The notes under the pieces are model-generated. The model saw only the letters and a list, made by a program, of their open reading frames with translations, ran no database searches and was not told the DNA's origin. 64,000 nt of DNA from Owenia fusiformis (taxonomy: Eukaryota; Annelida; Polychaeta; Sabellida; Oweniidae): positions 22,458,184-22,522,183 of the forward strand of contig CAIIXF020000012.1 of assembly GCA_903813345.2 (NCBI GenBank). Direction: 5' to 3'. Both the position numbers and the translations under genes were made by a program. Shown here piece by piece: positions 23,301-35,300 of the stretch (within the stretch, counting starts at the first letter, position 1; each line of letters opens with the position of its first letter).

Positions 23301-26300
23301 AAGGTCTGATTTTAGTCTGGAGTCTTAAACTTGAATATATTTTATAAATATTGTACTTTAAACTTATTTTTGAGATATAATCACTGGTATGTTGTTTGTC
23401 AACTTATCAGATCAAGTGTCTCATATAGTAAATCTAGACTTGATCCTCCGATGTCACTTGTACATATGGCGTAGATCTCCAAGTTTTGGTACATAAATAC
23501 TGACTGGTAACACCAATAGAAAAATAGACAATCAAAGGATAGATCACTTAATTTGTTATGTTTTATCTCTTGTTTGTTGTAGGGTTGGACCAAGACGAAT
23601 GCGTTCCATGTGTGTATTACATCATATAAACTGGTTATTCAAGATCATCAGTCATTCAGGCGGAAGAAATGGAAGTATTTCATTCTAGATGAGGTAAATA
23701 ATTCTATACTTTTGATCTCTGATATTCAATTTGATTCTCCAAACATTAAGAGAAATTAAGACTCCGAACCTGTAAAGTAAATGTGTTTCATCATTCTACT
23801 TGTTCATTCATTGAAAAGAAAATTTTGAAGTGATTGCACTATATTTATAATTTTGCATTTTATGTCTATTTTTATTATTGTAATTTGTAAGTTTATTTAT
23901 GTTCACTTGAAACACTTGCTTCATGAAGTTGCTATTTATTTCTTCATTTGGATATACACTATTTATAACAGGTGTATTCTAACATTATATCAGGTGCATT
24001 TTAACACTATCAGGTGCATTGTAACACTATATCAGGTGCATCCTAATACTAAATCATATGTTTTGAACATTTCAGGCCCAGAACATCAAGAACTTCAAGT
24101 CTCAAAGATGGCAGATGTTGCTCAATTTCTCGAGCCAGAGACGACTCCTGCTAACTGGCACCCCTCTACAGAACAGCCTCATGGAGCTGTGGTCTCTCAT
24201 GCATTTCCTGATGCCTCATGTGTTTGCCTCTCATAGAGAGTTCAAGGAGTGGTTCTCTAACCCATTATCTAGTATGGTTGAAGGGTCTAGGGAATACAAT
24301 GAGTCGCTCATCAAACGACTTCACAAGGTAACAACAGTGACTTAGTCATATATTTATTTGTATTCTAATTTCAAAAATAACAAAGTCAGTATTCCTTTAC
24401 AGGTGTATGATTGACCAAATTTAATATATAATCAAAAATGTCAAATGCTGTTTATTAGAAATTCCAACATGATTATTGCATGAAATTAATATTTATTGTG
24501 CCATATTTTGAGATATAATCACTGGTATGTTGTTTGTCAACTTATCAGATCAAGTGTCTCATACAGTAATTGTTGACTTGATCCTCTGGTGCCACATGTC
24601 TATGTGGTATTGGTCTACAAGTCAAATACAGTATGATGTACATTAGAGAAAGGTTGATCACAGATTATGTAGATTGGACTACAACCAAGCATATCTCATT
24701 TTCAGGTGCTAAGGCCATTCTTGCTGCGACGTCTAAAAGCAGATGTAGAAAAACAAATGCCTAAGAAATTTGAACATGTTGTGATGTGCCGTCTTTCTAC
24801 CAGACAGCGTTTCCTCTATGATGACTTCATGGGCCAGGGAAAGTAAGTTGCATACCCATAGAAATGTGAACATAAGCACCTCGGTGTCTTTCAAAAGGGC
24901 ATACCTTGATATACTGAAGTTCAATATATATCTATTTAATTGCATCATAACCAGTGAGTTTTTTTCATTAATAATATTGAAAATGTGAACTTTTTGTTTT
25001 GGAACTAACTTGAATCACAGATATGTTAAAAATGTGAGTAGACTACAAGTAGCTGGAAATCTTTCCTTGGTAAAGGTTTTGAACTATACTGTAAAAATCC
25101 CTTTTTACTTCCAGAACCAAAGAAACTCTAGCTAGTGGCCACTTTATGAGTGTAATAAACATACTAATGCAGTTGAGGAAAGTATGCAATCATCCAAATC
25201 TATTTGACCCCAGGCCCATTGTATCCCCCTTCCAAACTGAGGGCCTCACATACTCTACTCCTTCCTTAGTGCTGAAGGCATTGGAGAAAGACCCTCTTGA
25301 TGTAAGTTGGCCAATTACATACAATCCAACCTATTCCATGACATATGCTTACTCCCCTTATTTGGAGTAATTGGCAAGTCTAAAAAACACCCCTTTATAA
25401 AAAGTGGACTGGCCCAAGTGGCCAATATCGATCCCCAACTCATTATGTATTCATATTTAATTCTTGCCACGTAGGAGTAATTGGAAAATTTTTCAAGTCA
25501 ATATATATCGTATGATCTATTCACTCAACAAATTTCTGTTACTTATAAGTCAGAATTTGTTTTTTGAATAGAGAGTATCATAGTCATAACATTAGTCTAG
25601 TATGGCAGAACAGGGCTCTATTCAGGGTGAAATTACTTCTGAATTGAACTTGAACGGTCCCTCGACCTCGTCAACTTTGACCGGGAATGAAGTGATAAAC
25701 GACGTCTCTTTGGCTACCACATCCGTCACAGATTATGTCCAATCCTTAGTGGAAGAGGCGGTGACTAGGAAAATGGCTACCCTTGGAAACAGGCCACCAA
25801 CGAGACCTCCTTCTGACCGTAGAAGCCCGTCTTCAAGCTATTTACACAACTCGGAATACTCGCTTCCGAGAGAGCAGTCCCCCCGGAGCAGTAAGAAGGC
25901 CGTAGAGACGGGAAAACGAGGTAACGATTCGCACCGAAATGACACCAAATTTCGTGACTACAACTATTCCGCCACACACCACGTGGACGTAAGTAGGTCA
26001 ACTTTTCGAAATCGTTCAAGATCTCCCGTTTCTCAGCTTAGAAGCCCTTCTAGATTGTCTCACCACTCCTACTCTCACACTAATAGACCCTCTGATAGTT
26101 CGCCGAGTAGGATTTCCGGGACTTCACGTCAGGGAACTCAGAATTCACGATCTATTATCAACAATTTTAGTTCCAAAATTTCACATTCTCAAAATTCAGA
26201 TTCTAAACCTCGTATTTTGGATTCTGATGACAACGAGCCGTCTAAATCTAAGTCCTCTGAAGAAGAAGCGGTCTTGTTAGTTCGTTCCTTATGGGATTCA

Positions 26301-29300
26301 ACCATATCAGCCTTAGAAATTGACCAAGTCAACAGCTCCACTAATTCTAAAGAATCTTTGACTAGGGTAGCTCTCCAGAAAGTTGATGAATCTTCAGTCA
26401 CTAAAGCTTCATTACCTTGTCCCCCAGTGTTCCATCAGTTGGTGCAGAATATCAATAATCAGATCTCATCTGCCACTTCCGGTTTCAACACAAAGGGAAA
26501 ACTCTTCAGAATCAAATCTTCAAATTATAGATTAGCCAAGGGAGATGATTCAGTCGTACGGCCCCTCAAACTCAATAATTCACTTGGAAACTTAGTCCCA
26601 AATGATAAAACCTTCAGTGATTTCTTCAAGAATGCTGATACTAAAACTCAACTCTCCAATAAAAACTGGAAGGGTCTCGAAGAGAACTTGAGGGCTGTCC
26701 TTCAACCTTTGGTGTACTCAGAGTGGTATATAGGTTCTGTTTCAAAGTTAGTTACCCAACTCACAGCACACTTATCCAACAACACGGATCCACTAGTTAC
26801 CCAGTTGTTAGATTCCATGGGCGATTTACTCCTTAGGGGTTCGACAGCCTCTGTTACCGCTACTGAAGGTATTCTCAAGACTCTCACCAACTCAGCATTA
26901 CTTCAACGTGATCTGATTCAAGAACAAGTACCAACACGCTTCCGCGAATCTATGAGGGTACTACCAGTTGAGCATACATCTACCACTTTGTATCCAGAGT
27001 CACAACTTAAAGATTTGGTTGACTCAGCCTCCTCAAATCTGACGAACCAAGCACTAGTTACCTTGGCCCAGTCCAGTTCTAGATCTAGTAAAGACAAAGA
27101 CAGGTCCCAACGCCAATCCAGGCCTGACTACAGGAAGAAATCTTCTAACAAAGATTGGTCCAAATCACAAGACAAATCCAAGTCAGATTTTCGTGATTCC
27201 AAGAAGAAATACGACAATAAAGGTGGTAAGCACTTCAACAAAGACAACAGATTCTCCAAGAAGTGACCATTCTATGATCCCAATCTTCACAATTCCTCCA
27301 TATCCAGGACCTGTAGGGGGAAGATTGATGTTTTTCCTTCCGAATTGGAAGCTGTTAACGGAAGATCCGTTTATACTGAAGATGATCCAGGTAGGATACA
27401 TCCCACAGATGAATTCAACTGTGACGTTATGCACCGAACCAAACCAGTTCGAGTCTTCAACATCGAGCAAAGCAGCTCGTTTCAGCAGAGTGGTAGAGGA
27501 CCTTCTGCAAAAGAATGCTGTAGAAGAAGTTCTAAACAGACATTCTCCAGGGTTTTACAGCAATCTATTCTTGGTCAAGAAGAAGAATGGAGAAGACAGA
27601 CCCGTCATCAATTTGAGAACTTTAAATCAAGTCTTAATAGTTCCCAAATTCAAAATGGAAACAGTACAGCAGTACATGACCTCCTTCCAACAAGGCAAAT
27701 GGGCAGTATCCTTGGACCTTCGGGATGCTTATCTTCATATAATGATGAAAGAGAACTTCCGGAAGTATCTCCGTTTTGTCGTCAACGGGAAAATTCTGCA
27801 ATTTCGAGTACTGCCTTTCGGTCTGGCAACAGCACCGATGATATTCACCAAGATCCTGGAACCCCTAGCCTCATTCTTCCACAAGCTCGGGATAAAACTC
27901 CACCGGTATTTAGACGATTGGTTAATCCGAGGAGCATCGCCACAGGAAGTCTCAGATCACCTACGGATTGTGATGACGGTGACGGAAAACCTTGGCTTCA
28001 TCATCAATCACAAGAAATCGCAGTTGATTCCGTTGCAGATCTTCGACTATGTAGGTGTACGGTGGGACCTTCATCTAGGGATGTCCTATCCCCCCCAGGA
28101 CAGAATAGACAAAATTCTACACCTAACAGACTGGTTCCTCACAGAAAGTCGAGCAACAGCCAAGCAGTGGATGTCTCTTCTGGGATTACTGGCATCAGCA
28201 GAGAAACAAGTCCCACTGGGGAGATTACACATGAGGTTCCTCCAACAATGCCTGTCTCAGAATTGGTCTCAACTCAGAGATCCATTGGACAAGATGATAA
28301 CAGTAGATCGTACTGCAAGATTGGACCTGTTGTGGTGGAATCAAGGCCAGCATCTGGAGAAAGGGATGACTTTAGCTCCATTTTCACCAGAAGTGACAAT
28401 ATTCACAGATGCTTCAACAGCGATGTGGGGAGCTCACATGGATCTGAACATATCGAAAGAGTGCTGTGGAAACTGGTCCCAATCAGAATCCAACAACCAC
28501 ATAAACTGGCTGGAACTAAAAGCCATACAGAAAGCCCTTCAACACTTTCAGACTCACCTCCAAGGAAAGATGGTGTTAATTTGTGCAGACAACACAACTG
28601 CGACAACCTACCTCAACAAACAAGGGGGAACACAGTCAGCAAAACTGACAGAGTTATCTCGACAGATATGGTTATGGGCCGATTTACATCAAGTCCGTCT
28701 TCGCGCAAGACATGTGCCAGGTCGACTGAATCGAAGAGCAGATCTGTTGAGCCGGGGAAATCAGATAGTTGCGACAGAATGGTCCTTACATCCAGCAGTT
28801 GTCAAACAGATGTTCAAGATATGGGGAACTCCAAATCTAGACATGATGGCGACATGCTACAACAACCAACTACCAGTGTATGTCTCACCAATACAAGATC
28901 AAGCAGCTTGGGCAACAGACGCTCTATCCCTAAGCTGGCAAAATCTTCATCTGTACATCTATCCCCCCACGCCAGTGATAGGATTAGTTCTACAAAAGTT
29001 AAAGGATCACGACTGTTTAGCTCTAGCAATCCTTCCAAAATGGCAGAATCAGCCGTGGTTCCCAGAACTATTAGATCTTCTAGTGGATTATCCAAGGGAA
29101 ATCCCCCCATTGGAGAAACTTCTCAAAATGCCAAGAAGTCAGATCTTCCATCAAAATCCAGAACTTTTCCATCTTCACGCTTGCAAACTCTCACGAAATC
29201 TCTCACTCAGAAGGGTTTTTCAACACAAGTGTCAAAAAGAATCGCATCAGATGCTAGAAGACCTTCCACCAACAGAGTCTATGATGCCAAATGGAAGAAG

Positions 29301-32300
29301 TTCTCTATTTGGTGTTCTGAGAGGAATCTGGATCCCTGCACAGTCTCTGTTCCAGAAATAGCTGACTTCTTACTTTATCTTCATTCAGTAAAGAAGTTAA
29401 CAGTGAGTACCATTGAAGGTTATAGAACTGTCATCAATCAAGTCCTTCAACATTCAAGTGGCACATCACTCTCGTCGACTCAAGAAATCTCTGATCTGAT
29501 CCATTCGTTCAAATTAGAAGATGCTCAGCCTAAAGATCTGATGCCTAAGTGGGACCTAGTGTTTGTACTACACGAGTTAACCAAACCTCCCTTCGAACCA
29601 ATGTCGACAGCTGATCTCAAACATGTATCGTGGAAGACACTTTTCCTTCTACTGTTGGCTTCAGGGAAAAGACGTTCTGACATCCATGCCATAGACATTA
29701 GGCGTATACAATGGACTAGAAACAACTTGGAAGCGGTACTTTTCCCTTTTGTTGGTTTCCTGCCGAAATCATTGAATTGCGCAGAAGGACAGTCCAGATT
29801 CCAACCAATCACTATCAAGGCTCTAGCTAATTTCGTTGGAAATGAAACGCCAGATAAATTCTTATGTCCTGTGAGGGCCCTAAGATATTATCTTCAAGCC
29901 ACAGTTCCTATCAGAGGAGTCAGGAATAGACTTTTCATCCCCTTCAAGAAAGGATGCAGTTCTGATGTACACCCTAACACTCTCTCTAGTTGGGTGAAAC
30001 AACTGTTGAACTATGTCTACAAGAATGCCTCAGAAGAAAGCAAGTTACAAGGGAAGATACGACCACACGAGACAAGAGCCATATCTTCCTCACTAGCTCT
30101 ACAAGCCAATGCCTCATTAACAGCACTCTTCAAGACCTGTTCATGGGCATCCCACAACACCTTCACAAGTTACTACCTCAGAGATGTGACAGTACTGGAG
30201 AAAGGCATGCACAAGCTGGGCCCGGTGGTACTAGCTGGCACTCTCTGCAACTTTTAGACGTAAGTGTTCTTCACTCACTATATATCTGCAGATGGATTCA
30301 CGTGGGAAGCTTGGCCTCGACTGTTTTGCAGAAGGGTTCAACTCAACTAGCTTGTGACCTGGACCCTTGAAGAACTGCAACGGTTACCTCGTTTGGTTTA
30401 AACGGCCCTTTCTTGGTTAACCAGTCTCTATTCATAGGAGTTGGTCATTACCCTTAAATGGCTAAGACTGCTCACTCTGATAGGACATAACAGTCTCCAG
30501 TTGGACATGTAACAGCCTCCGTCTTGGATCCAACTAGCAGATGGGGGTAATGGTACATGTACTATTCTTTGGGTGACATCTCATTAGGATGGTAATATAG
30601 TTCTTTTGTACTTTTAGTAACGAGGTCCCCACCTCCTTAACTTTTTATTCAGCATATGTCATGGAATAGGTTGGATTGTATGTAATTGAGAAATTTTACC
30701 AGTAAATTTTCTATTAATTACAATACAAACCTATTCCATGACCAGAGGCCCACCCAGCCTCCCCGCCTTTGGGAAAATGGAGGTTATTTATTATTTTGTT
30801 AGCGTATTAAATATGAATACATAATGAGTTGGGGATCGATATTGGCCACTTGGGCCAGTCCACTTTTTATAAAGGGGTGTTTTTTAGACTTGCCAATTAC
30901 TCCAAATAAGGGGAGTAAGCATATGTCATGGAATAGGTTTGTATTGTAATTAATAGAAAATTTACTGGTAAAATTTCTCATTTAAAGCATTGTGGTTGTG
31001 TGTTTGAATAAAATAAGCCCAGATATAGTGATTATGTCATAGAGTTCATGGATAAAAGACTTGGAATAATCAACAGTATTAAATAATGTCTACAAATACA
31101 ACGTTTATATTTGTAAATAGGAAGTGAATCCATTAGACCTTCACCCAAGTCTGGCAGATATGGAGTTGCAGCTACCCGCCTTCATGGCTCACAGGGTGAA
31201 GAAGCTTCAGACCCCCAGGCCTCTCATAGAGGAGATAGACAGTCAGCCCCCTCCCGCTCCAAGGCCCAGACCTGTTAGGTTAAAGTTCAGGAGTGCATCC
31301 CCTGCACCTAAACCTGTAAGTACTTGAACTTGCAGATATTAAATTGCATGGTATTCTACTAATGAACTTGTGATTATTGTTTGTTGTGTAATAAATTTAA
31401 GAATGAAATAAAGGAGAAAATTGAAGTGAAATGACATTGAAATGTGCCTTTGTGCATGTGATCAGTTGTAAGTGTGATCTTTGTTTAAGTTATGATTGCA
31501 TGTTAGAACTCTTAGATAATGAGGCTTTTCCCAGGATGTTCCTGGTGTGCATTTCCAGTATTGCGAATAGCTATTGACAGAGATGAGATCTTAAGGATGC
31601 AGTACCAGGTCAGCGTAGAAAAAGTTCCAGACATTAGATTTTGCTCATATTTTTTACAATGTATCACTTTGATGTTATCATCATCCAAGTGCAATATGAA
31701 GAGGATTGACCGTCTGGTAATTACAAAATAAAAAAATTATTTTACCCACCCAAAATGAATCTTTTTACTTTTTTGAGTTTTCAATAGAGCTGTCACCTTT
31801 CGAACCCTGGTTTTCGTATCCACTAATTGCGACTCAAGAACAAGTTTTCCCATAAAAGTGAAAGGGATAAAATATGCTTGATAAAATGTTTGCAATTTAA
31901 TTATTTTCTGGAAACACCATTATCGAAATAAACTATAATTTTTGAATAAGACTAAATGCGAAAATGACGTTCTTGGGAGCTAGCTTTCTCAAACCGGAAG
32001 TCAAACCTGCGCAAACAGACGTGAAAACCGACCCGATACTGCATCCTTAAGCTGCTGTACCTTGGAAATAGCCCTCCTGTGTTATTGTATGTAGCGAGAA
32101 CCAAAATCCCCAGCATGTGTGTTTCCATGGCATCCTGGCGTGAACTTCTCGTAGATTGATTTACTAACAAGTTGCATGTTGCCCTTTGTGTTCCCAATGC
32201 AATTGCATTACAGCTTGCTAGTAACACCACCCCTACTCCTTTATCTGTGTTACTTTAGTGAAACTCATTAAAAATACTGAGGTATTGCAGGTATAGCATT

Positions 32301-35300
32301 TGTGCTAAGTTTGCACTTGTTTTCTGCCATCTAAAATTGCAAGAACATGTATCAAACGAGAGTTCACACAAACTTTCATATGTATTAAGTTTTTCCAAAA
32401 TTGGTTACTGCTGTTCATTCCAGTAACATTTTGCATATTTTGTCTATAAACTGTTGCTTGACTTAAGAACTGAAGATTAATATTCCAGGGTACCCCAACT
32501 GGGCGCAGTTCCCCATTTGCTCCAATTCAGCAACGTGCAGCATCCCCCATGCCTGGTAAACACCCAGTGGCCAGACAGTCACCTGGACTTATGGTGCAGT
32601 CTCCATCTGTAGCTAGAGGTGGGTTATGCTATTTTGACAAGAAACTAAATGGAATAAGGGAACTACATACAAAAAACTGGTGGATAGTGAAAACTGAAAA
32701 TACAGTTAAAAATAAAGCTGTAAAATACTTATTGGAGTTGACCAGTGGGTAATTGTGTATTGAAAATAACTTTTTAAGTCTGTAAAAACCAAAAAGGACT
32801 GTTTTGCAACCTATTACCTAATTGTATGATATTCTATCGCAGGTGCAAGTCCCAGGACTGTTGTGCAACCTATTACCTAATTGTATGATATTCTATCCCA
32901 GGTGCAAGTCCCAGGACTGTTGTGCAACCTATTACCTAATTGTATGATATTCTATCGCAGGTGCAAGTCCCAGGACTGTTGTGCAACCTATTACCTAATT
33001 GTATGATATTCTATCCCAGGTGCAAGTCCCAGGACTGTTGTGCAACCTATTACCTAATTGTATGATATTCTATCGCAGGTGCAAGTCCCAGGACTGTTGT
33101 GCAACCTATTACCTAATTGTATGATATTCTATCGCAGGTGCAAGTCCCAGGACTGTTGTGCAACCTATTACCTAATTGTATGATATTCTATCCCAGGTGC
33201 AAGTCCCAGGACTGTTGTGCAACCTATTACCTAATTGTATGATATTCTATCCCAGGTGCAAGTCCCAGGACTGTTGTGCAACCTATTACCTAATTGTATG
33301 ATATTCTATCCCAGGTGCAAGTCCCAGGACTGTTGTGCAACCTATTACCTAATTGTATGATATTCTATCCCAGGTGCAAGTCCCAGGACTGTTGTGCAAC
33401 CTATTACCTAATTGTATGATATTCTATCCCAGGTGCAAGTCCCAGGACTGTTGTTCAACCAGCTGCAGTGAACACAACACAAGCTGAACAGTTGCCAGGT
33501 TACACTGGCCCACCTGCAAGAGCTACATTCACACCTAATTCTACAGGTAACTTGGCCTTAAAGTATTACTCCAAGAGATTTCATAAATGATTTTCTAATA
33601 TTGTTCTTACCAAAATTGCCTGTTTTGAGAAATTCTGCAACTATTTCCTTGTTGAAATGCTAGATAATTTTGCCTGTTGTTTTTACTTGTCTTGCCAAGT
33701 GTCAAAATTCAAATAAAACATTTGTAAAACCCTTCTTTAAAGTTTTAAATGGTTTTGCTCATCCCAGTGTCTTAAGCCGGCTAGGCCTGATATCAATTCA
33801 GGTGTAGTGTGCAATCACTGGGTAAAGAAATACAGAGCGTGTGTAAGGCTAGGATTTCTTTTTAGTCCACAGCCTAAGAAGTCTCTGTTATAGTTCAATG
33901 AATGAAGTATGCTAGTTGTAAAAACAATGGTAGGGATAGTTATTCATCATATATGTGCTTGAATTTTCAAAAATATGAAGTCTCATTTTTTGTTTTTGTT
34001 GTTTACTTTGCAGGTGGTACCACGGTAACTTCATCTCAACCAATCACATTGCAGATCCATCACACAACACAGGGTACTAGATTCATGATTCCTTCAGGCC
34101 AGTTGTCACAACTACCAGGTGAGTAAATACACTTGCTAATGCAACATCTTTATTATGGTTGTGCTTTCTCAAGCATTTGTTGACTTTTGTCTATTGGTCT
34201 CCACAGGAATTACTCATGATATTATATCTGTCAAATCCAAAGCAGAGACGCAACAAATAACTTATTGAATGTCAGACCAGTCACCAGTTGATGATTTCAA
34301 CAAATGGTTGTAATAATTTCTTAGTGTGACATTTCATTTGTTAATCCAATATCAGTGCTATATCAACACCATTACATAAAACAGCCAGATATTTGAAATG
34401 ATAAAATGTATTGTAAACAAGAAATGACAGCCAGGTATTTCATTTCAGCTTGTTACACTTTTCAAATCAATTTTGAGTTCATCAACTCATTCATTTATTC
34501 ATTGAGTTCAGGCTTTCTATCAAAGGTTGGCAGCTTTCAAACTTCAACTTGTCATATTATAATGTTCCAAATACTAACAATAACATTGCTCTAACACACA
34601 TTTTACTTGTGTTTCTAGCTGGTTTCCTACAGATTGTTCAGACTTCTACTGGTCAGCAGATTGTGTGTACTAGTACACAGGCCCAGACTGCACAGGTTCA
34701 GGCTGTACAACCCCTACAATCAACACCCACCACATCATCGAGGCCAGCAGTTGTTGCCTCGAATACATCTTCTACTGGTATGCTATTTCTTTGCTATTTC
34801 ATGTTCCTCTAAAGGCAACATTTGTACATTCAGTGGATTAAGTTTAAAAGACATTTGGTTAAATATGGTTCATATTCTTTCATTTTTCTTCTCCAATTTT
34901 GCCTTATTTACAATCTCATCAATACAATTCTTCATGATTGAATTGAAATCTACCTAGCCAATGATGAATTTAATGGGACGTAATTCTGATCTTTATGAGG
35001 ATTCATGTTCTGAGGTTAGACTAGATCTTTTTATCATATGTAGCTTCCTTTTTAAAATCTCATGCCAGATACAAATATTATCACCAAATTGTTGTATTTC
35101 AGTGGTAAATGGTCCAAATACTTTGACCCAAGTAACAAGTGGTGTATCTATAGCAACAACTTCTTCAGTGGCATCATCTTCTGCAGTAACCATAGCAACC
35201 ACTAGTGTCAATGGGGAATCAGTTACCATGGCAGCCCCTGTGATACCAACAGTTCGACCAGTAACTACCTCTAGGCCAGCTGTACAACTACCAACAACTC

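Larger units (their letters stand above)
25312..30980 (+). mobile_element. DIRS-type tyrosine-recombinase retrotransposon in intron 22
   Basis: About 5.67 kb. Inverted terminal repeats of about 140 bp lie at roughly 25319-25461 and 30801-30945. An internal complementary region (about 30652-30752) is complementary to both extreme ends and so defines them (caattacatac at the left, aaatttctca at the right). ORFs run in the order gag, RT/RNase H, tyrosine recombinase. There is no integrase, long direct terminal repeat or target duplication, as expected for recombinase-mediated insertion. The three ORFs are open, so the copy may be recent. It lies about 10 bp after the exon 22 donor (25301/25302), which is left intact. 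Confidence 0.9.

Noticed and set aside
25777-29818. Minus-strand ORFs within the DIRS element
   Set aside because: They are shadows of gag, RT and recombinase with no recognisable content.
27345-30257. The full 970-codon frame as one recombinase protein
   Set aside because: Recombinase homology covers only the last third. The upstream part overlaps RT and looks like an off-frame translation, so I start ORF3 at 29040.
32796-33447. Regular 59-bp direct repeats suggestive of a CRISPR array
   Set aside because: The units are contiguous with no unique spacers, lie in an animal intron and contain a splice acceptor. They form a minisatellite.
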